A stretch of DNA of 64,000 nt from Ichthyophis bannanicus (Eukaryota > Chordata > Amphibia > Gymnophiona > Ichthyophiidae), in NCBI GenBank assembly GCA_033557465.1, contig CM066031.1, positions 172,763,043 to 172,827,042 of the forward strand, in the 5' to 3' direction. Positions 41,943-52,155 of this stretch are shown here, in pieces (within the stretch, counting starts at the first letter, position 1; each line of letters opens with the position of its first letter). The translations under genes and the position numbers were made by a program. The notes below the pieces were generated by a model. That model saw only the letters and a list, made by a program, of their open reading frames with translations. It was not told the DNA's origin and made no database searches.

Positions 41943-43098
41943 ATGTACGTTTGTGCTGGAAAATTGAATAAAGAACAAATTACAAATAAAAAGCAGAGAG
42001 GTCGGAAAGGAACTATAAAATGTTCCCTATGGAGAAAGGTGAATAGTGGTGTACACCAGGGATCTGTGCTGGGTCCGCGGCTTTTTGACATATTCATAAA
42101 TGACCTGGAAAAGGAAATAACGAGTGAGGTTATCAAATTTGCAGATGACACAAAACTATTTAAAGCTGTTAAAACCCAAGAGAATTGTGGAAAATTGCAA
42201 GAGGATCTTGATAAATTGGAAGATGGCGCATCAAAATGGCAGATGAAATTTAATGTGGACAAGTGCAAAGTTATGCATCTAGGGAAGAACAACCCAAACT
42301 ATGGTTACACGATGCAAGGTTCCACATTAGGAACCACCACCCAGGAAAAAGATTTAGGCGTCATTGTGGATAACATGTTAAAACCCTCGGCCCAGTGTGC
42401 AGCGGCGGCCAAGAGAGCAAATAGAATGCTAGGTATCATAAGGAAAGGAATGGAAAATAAAACAAAGGATATTATAATGCCTCTATATTGTTCCATGGTG
42501 AGACTGCACCTTGAATACTGTGTGCAATTCTGGTCGCCGTATCTTAAAAAGGATATAGCGTTATTAGAAAAGGTTCAGAGAAGAGCCACCAAAATGGTAA
42601 ATGGGATGGAAGGATACTCCTATGAAGAAAGATTAAAAAGGTTAGGGCTCTTTAACCTGGAAAAGAGACGGCTGAGGGGAGATATGATAGAAGTCTATAA
42701 ATTAATGAATGGAGTGGAATGGGTAAACGTAGATTGATTGTTTACGTTATCAGAATATAGAAAGACTAGGGGACATGCAATGAAACTACAGGGTAAACTA
42801 TTTAAGACTAATAAAAGAAAGTATTTTTTCACTCAACATGTAATCAAACTCTGTAATTTATAGTAAAGGCTGTTAGTGTAGCTGGGTTTAAAAAAGGTTT
42901 GGACAAGCTCCTGGAGGAAAGGTCCATAAACCATTATTAAGAAGGGACCGAGGATATCAATGCTTGACCCAGTACAAGCATTGTGGAACCTGTGTCTTTT
43001 GGGGAAACAGCTATGACCTAGATTGGCCACTGTTGGAAACAGGATACTGGGCTTGATGGACCTTGGTCTGACCCAGTATGGCATATCTTATGTTCTTA
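41943..43098 (+). pseudogene. CR1 LINE 3' half, plus strand
   Basis: The 264-codon frame (41943-42737) encodes RT motifs VHQGSVLGPRLFDIFINDLE, VIKFADDTKLFKAV (catalytic ADD), KVMHLGKNNP, EKDLGVIVDNMLKPSAQC, IMPLYCSMVRLHLEYCVQFW and RRLRGDMIEVYKLMNGV. A premature TGA at about 42735 is followed by decayed C-terminal sequence (FFTQHVIKLCNL-like). The 3' UTR ends CCAGTATGGCATATCTTATG and TTCTTATGG, a CR1 tail. It is 5'-truncated, with no endonuclease. Confidence 0.9.
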
Positions 43099-43786
43099 TG
43101 GGGAAAGATGGTTCTAGACTGATGAGGGTAGGCCAGCAGTTCCAGAGGGATGGGACCAGAAAGAAAAAGGCAGAACGTCTAGTGGAATCGAACTTGGCGT
43201 GGGCAAGGGAGGTTATAACCAATCTATGATCATGAAGGAAATGCAGGCAGTGGCAAGGAACATAGGATGTGATGAGAGTGGAGAGGTAAGGAGGGGCTTT
43301 ACCAGTCAGGGCCTTGTGGGCAAGTGTGAGGATTTTGAACTGAAACTGGTGGTTGAGGGAAAGCCAGTGATGATGAATGAGAAGGGGGGGGGGGGGGTGA
43401 CACAGTCAAATTTGCAGGTATGTTTAAGACTGCAAGAAACAGGAAATAACCCTGTTTGACCTCTACAGACTCAGCGCGCAAGAGTGAAGAAAAATGCTGT
43501 TCACTCCTGCGGTTGTGCAGAGGTGAGCAGGGACGTCAGGGCTCGGGCCACACCAGCTCTCTCTGAAGCCAGTCAGGCAGGTATAGGGCCATGTTTGTTT
43601 GTGTGTGGGGGGGACTCTCTTGAACTTGAAGAAGACTGGTACTGGGGACTAGAACTTCCGAAATAGGAAAGCACACCCCCTCATACCTATAAAACCTACC
43701 TACTGCAAACAATACCAACCCCCTGTTAGATACCTTCATCACATGCACCCTCATCAAACCAAGGTCTATACGAAACAAAACATATA
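43099..43786. other. No gene seen
   Basis: Unassigned DNA with a poly-G run (43385-43397). Open frames overlap on both strands with no recognisable domain. Confidence 0.4.
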
Positions 43787-44330
43787 GGGGGCTATTCGTG
43801 CCAGCTGCATGTGGAAAGTTAGTCGGGGGTGGGGAAGAGGCAGCCTGGGGGTGGAGAGTGGGCGGACAGTGGGCGATCGCTGGCCCTGGACGTACAGGGC
43901 TGATTCTAATGTCGTTTTTGGATGTTTCCTTCTGGCAGACTCGGGGTGTGGAAGGGGCTGGGGAGGGCAAAGTTAATATCCCGCAGCCCGACCCTGGCCT
44001 TAGGAGGTCGGATCGGAGGTCGAGTTGCGGGTAATTAACTTTTTTAGCAGCAGCCAGCCTCGCGGCTTTTAAATGGAGCTGCGGTCCCATGGCAACAGGA
44101 TGCTATGGCACCGTGGCTCCATTTAAAAGCCCTGGCTGAGTTAGCCGGGCTATGGCTGTACGTGCAGGCCGGGATTGAATCGCGGTCCTGGTCTGCATGT
44201 ATAGGCCTGTTCACGATTCTTATCCTGCGGGACTAGATGTGCCCCTCGGATCAGAATCACGATCTCTTTTGTACGTCCGGCTCAGCCCGGACGTACGAAG
44301 GAGATGGATGTCGGGATTAGAATCGGATCC
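43787..44330. mobile_element. Short DNA element of the GGGCCCGATTC family, inverted copy
   Basis: It begins GGGGGCTATTCGTGCCAGC and ends GTCGGGATTAGAATCGGATCC, and ATA flanks both sides (43784-43786, 44331-44333). It shares CGTACAGGGCTGA, AAGTTAATATCCCGCAGCCC-type and GGAGCTGCGGTCCCATGGCA phrases with 12034-12640 and 29857-30427. Internal palindromes include TTTAAATGGAGC / GCTCCATTTAAA and TACGTCCGG / CCGGACGTA. Non-coding. Confidence 0.5.
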
Positions 44331-44334
44331 ATAC

Positions 44335-45312
44335 TGTCACTGATTACCTAGAGACGCACAAAACAGATAAACTTTGCATCACCTCATTTATCCCACTGCA
44401 GTCAATCAACATACGGCAAAAGCCCGTAGCAATAAAGAAAGAGATCAGATACCTAGGAATCATCATGGACCAATACCTCACCATGCAACCTCACATAAAA
44501 AGAACTACTGCAAACGCCTACCATAAAATGAAAGTGATCAGGATGCTAAAACCAATTCTGGACCAAGATTGCTTCTGCACCATCTGCCAGGCAGTAATCA
44601 CCCCAACACTTGATTACTGCAACTCACTCTATCACGGGCTCCCAAAACAAACCATCATGCCACTCCAAATAGCACAGAATACAGCAACACCACTCATCAC
44701 AGGAACACCCAAACAAAAACACATCACCTCCATACTTGACCAATTACATTGGCTCACAGTACACTCCTGCATCGGGTTCAAATCAACCTTAAATATCTTC
44801 AAAATCATCCACTAATCATTAGCCGACATCCTACAAGACCTCATAATAAGAGACACAAGCACCCAACCCAGGAGAAATAACAACAAGCATATGATCATCA
44901 CACCTCACGATTACCAAAGGACCAATCAATCCACATCCGGAAGAGCGCTTTTACTATATGCCCCGTCAATATGGAACTCGCTCCCGCTCGTTCAGGAAGA
45001 AGCTGAAAACTCTACACAAACCACCTGGTACACATTACTTAACCACCTGATTGAGAAAGGTTCAAGCTATCACCTGTTGACCCTCAGCCATGGACCAACA
45101 ACTCATCCTTAACACCACAAACTGAACTGTACATAGTTTGTCATACCCACAAGACACAGTACATAGTTAATCCTGTTACTGCCCCCCCCCCTTCCTTGTT
45201 TAAACATTCATTGTACACTGGTTAAATGTTCTATGTATACTGTTGAGTTACAAGGTAAACCGCTTTGATTGAAGGATAAAGAGGTATAAAAATGGTTAAA
45301 TAAATAAATAGA
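44335..45312 (+). pseudogene. L2-type LINE 3' fragment
   Basis: The frame 44465-44815 gives AYHKMKVIRMLKPILDQDCF, AVITPTLDYCNSLYHGLPKQ and ITSILDQLHWLTVHSCIGFK; the frame 44891-45112 gives RTNQSTSGRALLLYAPSIWN and SLPLVQEEAENS. These are C-terminal L2 ORF2 blocks, here with stops. The 3' UTR has GTAAACCGCTTTGATTGAAG and ends AAATGGTTAAATAAATAAAT. It is the same subfamily as the intact copy at 46675. Confidence 0.88.
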
Positions 45313-45525
45313 AGGGGAAATAGGCTAATGTTGGGGGATGGGGAGACTGTGATTGAAAGAGGGATAATGCTGGGGGGAGGCAGGCCTGAAAAAGGCTGAT
45401 GCTGAGGAATGGAGGGACTGGAAGGGAGATGATACTGGGAGGAACGAGAGGAGATTGATCCTGGGGAGGCTAGGACTGGAAATGGGCTGATGCTGATAGG
45501 GAGACTAGGATTGGAAGGGAGATAA
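45313..45525. repeat. Fragment of the hAT-associated G-rich minisatellite
   Basis: Units such as GGGCTGATGCTGATAGGGAG and GGACTGGAAGGGAGATGAT match the 24270-24360 part of the element at 22808. No element ends are visible. Confidence 0.55.
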
Positions 45526-46674
45526 TAGAAACATGACGACAGAAAAAGACCACATGGCCTATCTAGTCTGTCCTTCCAAACAAACAACTACAACAGTCCC
45601 CTTTTTTCCTTTAGAGATCCTCTGTGTTTGTCCCATGCTTCTTTGAATTCAGATACTGCCCTCATCTCTACCAACTCCACTGGGAGATTATTCCACGGAT
45701 CCACCACTCTTTCCATAAAGAAATATTTCTGCATATCACTCCTGAATCCATCCCCTTTCACCCTCATCCCATGTCCCCTCATAGCAGAGCTTGCTTTCAA
45801 TCGAAAGAGGCTCTCCTCCTGTGCATTTATGCCACGGAGGTATTTAAACGTCTCAATCATATGACCTCTATCCCGCCTTTCCTCTAAGGTGCACATATTA
45901 AGATCCTTAAGTCTGTCCTCATATGTTTTATAATGAAGACCACTAACCATTTTAGTAGCCACCCTCTGTACTGACTCCATCCTGTTTATATCCTTTTGAA
46001 GTGCGGTCTCCAGAATTGCACACAATACTCCAAATGAGGTTGCACCAAAGACCTATACAGAAGTACTATCACCTCCTTTCTTCTGCTGGCCATTCCTCTC
46101 CCTATGCACCCAAGCATCCTTCTAGCTTTTGCTGTTGCCTTGTCTACCTGTTTAGCTACTTTAAGAACATCAGACACAATCACGCCTAGGTCCCGCTCTT
46201 CTTTAGTGGACAAAAGTACTTCACCCCCTATACTATATCCCTCCCTTGGATTGCTGCAGCCCAAATGCATGACCGTACATTTTTTAACATTAAATCCCAG
46301 CTGCCAAATTCTAGACCATTCTTCAAGCTTAGCTAGATCCCTCCTCATGTTATCTACACCTTCCTGGGTGTCTACTCTATTGCAGATTTTGGTATCATCC
46401 GCAAAGAGGCAAACCTTACCCAACAGCCCTTCCGCTATATCATTAACAAAGATGCTAAAAAGAATCGGACCAAGGACAGATCCCTGGGGCACACCACTGG
46501 TAACATCCTTCTCCTTAGAGTGAGTTCCATTTATCCATTTACCTGTACTCTTTGTCGCCTCCCACCCAACCAATTTCTAACCCAAGCAGTAACTTTAGGG
46601 TCCATCCCTAGGGTCCTCAGTTTGTTTATAAGTCGCCTCTGAGGAACAGTGTCAAAGGCTTTACTGAAATCTAA

Positions 46675-49238
46675 GAGGAAACATCCTAGATATGATTTTC
46701 ATACCCAGAAATCCACAACAAAGCAATGAACCACCTATAATAAACATAACTCAAGCACCATGGTCAGACCACCACCAAATCAACTGTAAACTTAAACTAC
46801 AGTGCCAACCCAAAAACTCAAAGGAGATGAGAATGACCAACCCCATTAGGAAATTCAGCAAACTCAACGAGGAACACCTCATAAGCACCATTGCATCCCA
46901 CATAAACCTAGATTCCACAGACCTAGACGAACTAACTAACAGATGGAACACACACATCCAAAATACATCTAACCCAACTCTGAAACACACATCAAACCCA
47001 CATAAGATCAACTCGGAACCCTGGTACACAGGAACTCTAATAAAATCAAAAAGGGAGCTCCGTAAAATAGAGAGAAAATGGAGACAAACCAAATCCTCCG
47101 ATCTCAAAACTAAATACATGGCCCATCTCGCAAAATACAAAGACGACGTGAACAATGCAAAAAAATTACATCACACCAACATCCTAAACAAGGCAATCAA
47201 TCGCCCACGAGAGTTATTTGAACTAGTCAAATCACTAACCAAAACCGACCAAAATGCCAACCTCAACAAATCCATCAAGGTCCAAACACTGGCAAACCAC
47301 TACGCGACCAAACTGACGGCCCCTGGTCCTCCACCCTCCCCACCAACACCACAAATCAGAAGTGAGAACAACACAACGCAAAACCAGTTATGGGAGCACT
47401 TCCACAAAATAGGAACCAAGCAAATCACAGCCATTGTCACAAGCCTGAAAAGCACCACCTCCCCACTAGATCCCTGTCCTGCATCCTGGATCAAGGCAGT
47501 GAAACAAGACATAGCACCTCACATAGCACACATAGTTAACCTATCCCTACAACAAGGAATCATGCCCTCAGAACTAAAGAAATCAGTCATTAGACCGATC
47601 CTAAAAAACACTACACTCAACGGAGAAGACCCAGCCTCCTACCGTCCCATATCAAGTATCTCATTCCTGGCAAAGATCATAGAAAAAACGGTCCTTCTAC
47701 AACTCCAAGACCATCTGACTGACAGTGCTCCTCTTGATGACCAGCAATATGGCTTCAGGCAACATCATGGAGTTGAAACCCTGTTACTAGTTCTACTTAA
47801 CAACCTCCTAAAGGGCCTTGAAAACAAAAAGAAAATGTACATTCTTGTATTCATTGACATCTCAGCTGCCTTTGATACAGTTAATCATGGGACCCTCATA
47901 AATAGGATAAAATCAATAGGAATAACAGGAACCCCACTAAAATGGTTCTCATCCTACATCTCAAATCGAACACAACAGGTTCAATTCAACGGAGAAAAAG
48001 CAGAATCTTTCTCACAAACACAGGGAATCCCCCAAGGCTCTGCTCTCTCAGCACTTCTGTTTAACATATATATGCAGCCACTATGCAAAATTTTCTCACG
48101 GCACGAAATTAATTACCACATCTATGCCGATGATATCATGCTATACACACAACTAGACACTAAAAACCCAGACTACAACCCACTGGAGACATGTATCGGA
48201 GAGATGCAAGACTGGTTACAACAAAGTAGTATGTCAATTAATCACAAAAAAACCGAAGTAATGTATATCTCCAAAGAACCGAATTTTGACCCTCCCACAT
48301 CAATAACACTATGTAACAACACTTACCAAACAAAAAAAGAAATAAAGTATCTAGGAGTCACATTTGACTGTGACCTAAAGATGGAAAAACACCTCCGAAA
48401 GACCAACAGAGCAGTTTTCCACAAGCTTAGAGTGCTCCAACCCATTCGGAATATTATTGATCCCCAAGACTTCAGAACAGTGGCCCAAGCACTCATCATG
48501 CCACATTTTGACTACTGCAACGCCATCCTACAAGGTTTACCTAAAAAAACCCTAAACATATTACAAATGGCACAAAATGTAGCTGCCAGGGTCATAATGA
48601 AGAAAAATCTAAGTGACCACATCACACCAGTACTAATTCAATTACACTGGCTACCCATAACAGCTCGCACAAAATACAAAATACTAACAACCACCTTCAA
48701 ACTCATCCACAACTTAGCACCTTCCTTCCTCAACAACCTAGTAAGATTGCAACCTCCTACCCGAAACAGAAGAACCCACAATTCCAACATCCTTCACACC
48801 CCAACAGATATAAGATCTGCCAAAGCTAACACCAGCCACAGGGCTTTCTCATATGCGGCGCCAACACTGTGGAACCAACTCCCACCAGAACTACGAGCTA
48901 GCAATGACCTTCTAGACTTCAGAAAGAAACTCAAAACGCACATTTTCCAATCACATTTCAACCTGAACTAAACCCACAGATGGAGCAGCCCCTGACCACT
49001 GTGTCCAAGAAGATTATCCTGTATATATGTATTTATGTATATATGTAAATGAACTCCCCCATAGCTAAGAAGTGTTAACTCTGTATGATGTGCTTTTCTG
49101 ACAATCTGTATGTAAACAAAATTTGTACCTGCCTTGATTCGGCAGTTTCACAATAGTAATCCTACCCGCTTCTGATCGCTGGAAGGAGCGGGCTACAAAT
49201 GCTTGCTAAATAAATAAATAAAATAAAAATAAATAAAT
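46675..49238 (+). mobile_element. L2-type LINE nested in CR1, with a long intact frame
   Basis: CR1 sequence breaks off at GAAATCTAA and resumes after the L2 tail CTAAATAAATAAATAAAAT. Only a few A/T bases could be a target duplication. The element is 5'-truncated within its endonuclease and has a 3' UTR with GTACCTGCCTTGATTCGG and GGAGCGGGCTACAAATGC. It is the youngest-looking LINE in the window. Confidence 0.9.
46692..48971 (+). CDS. L2-type LINE ORF2 (endonuclease end, reverse transcriptase), 759 codons
   Basis: The frame opens in the last endonuclease block (ITQAPWSDHHQINCKLKLQ), so the APE-type nuclease is missing. Then come a linker, PLDPCPASWIKAVKQDIAPH, ASYRPISSISFLAKIIEKTV, motif A FIDISAAFDTVNHGTLINRI (about 388-407), IPQGSALSALLFNIYMQPL, motif C YADDIMLYTQL (478-488), KKEIKYLGVTFDCDLKMEKH, LIMPHFDYCNAILQGLPKKT, LHWLPITARTKYKILTTTFK and the L2-typical SHRAFSYAAPTLWNQLPPEL near the end. 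All RT catalytic aspartates are present and no stop interrupts 759 codons. RT activity is therefore conceivable, but autonomous transposition is not, because the N-terminus is lost. Confidence 0.9.
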   Translation: MIFIPRNPQQSNEPPIINITQAPWSDHHQINCKLKLQCQPKNSKEMRMTNPIRKFSKLNEEHLISTIASHINLDSTDLDELTNRWNTHIQNTSNPTLKHTSNPHKINSEPWYTGTLIKSKRELRKIERKWRQTKSSDLKTKYMAHLAKYKDDVNNAKKLHHTNILNKAINRPRELFELVKSLTKTDQNANLNKSIKVQTLANHYATKLTAPGPPPSPPTPQIRSENNTTQNQLWEHFHKIGTKQITAIVTSLKSTTSPLDPCPASWIKAVKQDIAPHIAHIVNLSLQQGIMPSELKKSVIRPILKNTTLNGEDPASYRPISSISFLAKIIEKTVLLQLQDHLTDSAPLDDQQYGFRQHHGVETLLLVLLNNLLKGLENKKKMYILVFIDISAAFDTVNHGTLINRIKSIGITGTPLKWFSSYISNRTQQVQFNGEKAESFSQTQGIPQGSALSALLFNIYMQPLCKIFSRHEINYHIYADDIMLYTQLDTKNPDYNPLETCIGEMQDWLQQSSMSINHKKTEVMYISKEPNFDPPTSITLCNNTYQTKKEIKYLGVTFDCDLKMEKHLRKTNRAVFHKLRVLQPIRNIIDPQDFRTVAQALIMPHFDYCNAILQGLPKKTLNILQMAQNVAARVIMKKNLSDHITPVLIQLHWLPITARTKYKILTTTFKLIHNLAPSFLNNLVRLQPPTRNRRTHNSNILHTPTDIRSAKANTSHRAFSYAAPTLWNQLPPELRASNDLLDFRKKLKTHIFQSHFNLN

Positions 49239-49534
49239 ACACCACATCTAGGGCTCTCCCGCGGTCCAACTCCCTGGTCACCCAGTCAAAGAAATCAATC
49301 AGATTTGTCTGACAAGACCTGTCTCTGGTGAATCCATGCTGCCTCGGATCCTATAATCCACTGGACTCCAGAAACCTCACTATTTTCTCTTTCAGCAGCG
49401 TTTCCAATAATTTACTCACCACAGAAATTAAACTAACCGGCCTGTAGTTTTCAACCACATCCTTACTTCTGCTTTTGTGTAAAGGCACCACATGAGCCTC
49501 TCTCCAGTCCTTTGGCACCACTCCCGACTCCAAC

Positions 49535-52135
49535 CAGGGGCGGCCCAAGGGGGGTGCGGGGCCATGTGCGGAGACTCGGTGCGGGGCCTCATTTGCATAA
49601 GGGACCTCATTTGCATAAATATTTGCATAATGTTACCATACACGAACTTTTAGTAAACATGCCTCTTAATGAGTGTATGAATAAAGAAAGACTAAAAGAC
49701 TTCTACATTACTATAATCCAATACCAACCGCCAGGCACATTAGGAACTACTACAAACACTGCCCATTTAGAACCCATAGCAAACCCGCCGTATCCTAACA
49801 GCACTACCAGGACTCATAAAACACCATACCCTAACTATCAAAAGGAAACGCTGCAAATATTAAACCAATACATTTCAGAGAACAACAATACATGACCTAC
49901 TGGGGAAAGAGAACAAGTGGCAATGTCAAATAGGAATTACATAAACAGAATACCTCAGCTCAGTTACACATGCAGAACATAGACCATCACCAAACAAGGA
50001 ATCACAATTTAGAAACAGGAAGACAATAATTAAACTGGGAATCCCAAAAGCCAAACTTGGAATGTACAACACTGTAGAAATAAAACTATACATTAATTTG
50101 CTCTTGTACTAAACAAAGCGCAGACGTTAATGATGCACATTTCCCAGAGCTGACATATTCCAATTAATAAATTCAAAATAAAGAGATATTTTTCTACCTT
50201 TTGTGCATTTTTTTTCAGCTGCAATTGCTCCAGCCACTTTCTTCTGGTTTCTTCGTGTCTTCCGCTAATTCTTCATCGTCTGCTGTCCATTTGTCTTTTC
50301 TTCTCTCTTCTAGTTTTTTTCCATTCTCTCTCTACATCTGCTTTAACATACTAATCTTTCTCCTTTTTGCTCTTTCCTCATTCCTATTTCATCCACTCAA
50401 ATTTTACCCCTCCATCCTCAATCCCCACTTACTCTCCCAATATCCGGACAATTGTAGATTTGTCTTCCCTCCCACACAAAATATTTTTTCCCTCTCCATT
50501 TCACTCTCCCAGCTCCATCCCATTCTAATCCTCCCCCAACATCAGCTCCATTCTAGTTCCAGTCCCACCCAGCATCCGCTCCCTTCTAGTCCCCGCATCA
50601 GCCCATTTCCAGTCCTAGCCCCCCATAAGCCCATTTCCAGTCCTAGCTCCCCCATCTATTTGCAGTCCCATCCAAGTCCCTCCATCAGCTCATTTCCAAT
50701 CCCAGCCCCCCATGAGCCCATTTCTAGTCCTTTCCTAGCCCCACCATCAGCCCATGTCAAATCCTAGCTCCCCTCCACTCAGCCCATTTCCAATCCAAGC
50801 CCCCCATGAGCCTACTTCCAGTTCTAGCCCCTTCATGAGTCCCTTTCAATCCCCCCCCCCCCCACAGCCCCGTTCCAATCTTAGCACCCCCCAACAGCCA
50901 ATTTCCAGTCCTATTCTAGCCCATCAGCCCATTTCCTGTCCTAGCCCCCCCCCTCACCCATTTCCAGTCCTAGCTCCCTCCCCCTCACAACCCATTTCCA
51001 TTCCAAGCCCCCGTCCCCATCAGCTATTTGCAGTTCAAGCCCTCCTTCCACTCAGCCCATTTCCAGTCCTAGCCTCCTCATAGCCCATTACTAGTCCTAA
51101 CCCCCCATCAGCCCCTTACGTCCTAACCCCCCATCACCCTATTTCCAGTCCTAGCCCCCCATCAGCCTATTTCCAGTCTTAGCCCCCCTCCCATAGCCAA
51201 TTACCAGTCCTACCCCCCATCAGCCCATTTCCAGTCTTAGCCCCCCATAGCCCATTACCAGTCCTATCCCCCCCATCACCCTATTTCCAGTCCTAGCCCC
51301 CCCATCAGCCTATTTCCAGTCTTAGCCCCCCCCCATAGCCAATTACCAGTCCTACCCCCCCCATCAGCCCACTTCCAGTCTTAGCCCCCCCATAGCCCAT
51401 TACCAGTCCTAACCCCCCCATCAGCCCATTTCCAGTCCTACCCCCCCACTTCCAGCCTTAGCCCCCTCCCCATAGTCAATTACCAGTCCTAACCCCCCCC
51501 CATCAGCCCATTTCCAGTCCTACCCCCCCACTTCCAGCGTTAGCCCCCTCCCCATAGCCCATTACCAGTCCAAACCCCCCCATCAGCCCACTTAGCCCCC
51601 CCATAGCCCATTACCAGTCCTAACCCCCCCATCAGCCCCCTTAGCCCCCCCCATAGCCCATTACCAGTCCTAACCCCCCCCATCAGCCCACTTCCAGTCT
51701 TAGCCTCCCCCCCCATGGCCCATTACCAGTCCTAACCACCCCACCCCCCTGGTCCATTACCAGTCCTCACCACCCCACCCCCTGGCCCATTACCAGTCCT
51801 CACCACCCCCCCCCCCATCAGCCCACTTCCAGTTTAGCCTCCCCCTCCCATCAGCCTACTTCCAGTTTAGCCTCCCCCCCTCCCATAGCCATTACCAGTC
51901 CTAACCACCCCCCCCTATCATTCCAAATTAAAATAAAAAAAAAAACCCAAACCGGCTGCTTCTGCCGCGGCAGCTTCAAGAGCTCTGCCGCGGGGCCCCC
52001 CCCCCTGCCCGGCAGAGCCTCCGTGCATCTTCAGCTCTTCACGTCCAAAACGCGGGCTTCTTTCAGAGCCGCGAGAGTTTCTTTTCTCGCGGCTCTGTTA
52101 ATTCCGCCTTTGCCTTAAGACGGAATTGCTAGCTC
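49535..52135. mobile_element. Palindromic hAT-type element, copy 2, inverted and truncated at the DIRS junction
   Basis: It begins CAGGGGCGGCCCAAGGGG at 49535, the complement of the right end of the copy at 22808, and continues with GCGGGGCCTCATTTGCATAA. An AT-rich segment and TGCAATTGCTCCAGCC follow, then a C-rich minisatellite (about 50570-51930) complementary to 23338-24350, then one arm of a GC-rich foldback (GAGCCGCGAGAG/CTCGCGGCTC at about 52066-52108). The second terminus was not found, and the 8 bp to its left (ACTCCAAC) were not seen again downstream. It breaks off where DIRS sequence begins. Confidence 0.8.
50570..51930. repeat. C-rich minisatellite (CCCCCCATCAGCCCATTTCCAG)n
   Basis: Units of about 25-40 bp combine CCCATTACCAGTCCTAACCC, CCCCCATCAGCCC and ACTTCCAGTCTTAGCC. 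It is the inverted counterpart of the G-rich array at 23338-24350 about 27 kb away. Long Pro/Ser-rich open frames across it are low-complexity artefacts. Confidence 0.92.
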
Positions 52136-52155
52136 TCTACAAAAAAAAAAAAAAA

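Larger units (their letters stand above)
45526..49534 (-). pseudogene. CR1 LINE, minus strand, split by an L2 insertion
   Basis: The plus strand starts with the CR1 3' UTR complement (TGGCCTATCTAGTCTGTCC). Minus-strand frames 46025-45588 and 46573-45986 give TYEDRLKDLNMCTLEERRDR, GHMIETFKYLRGIN, FFMERVVDPWNNLPVELV and SGVPQGSVLGPILFSIFVND, LLGKVCLFADDTKICNRVDT. After an L2 insert (46675-49238) the CR1 resumes at 49239 with ACACCACATCTAGGGCTCTC, encoding SWLESGVVPKDWREAHVVPL-type RT start and YRPVSLISVVSKLLETLLKE. The uninterrupted order is visible at 11117-11193. It stops at 49534 where the hAT copy begins. Confidence 0.9.

Noticed and set aside
50201..51083. Pro/Ser-rich plus-strand frames as a secreted or mucin-like gene
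   Set aside because: They are translations of the C-rich minisatellite of the inverted hAT copy.
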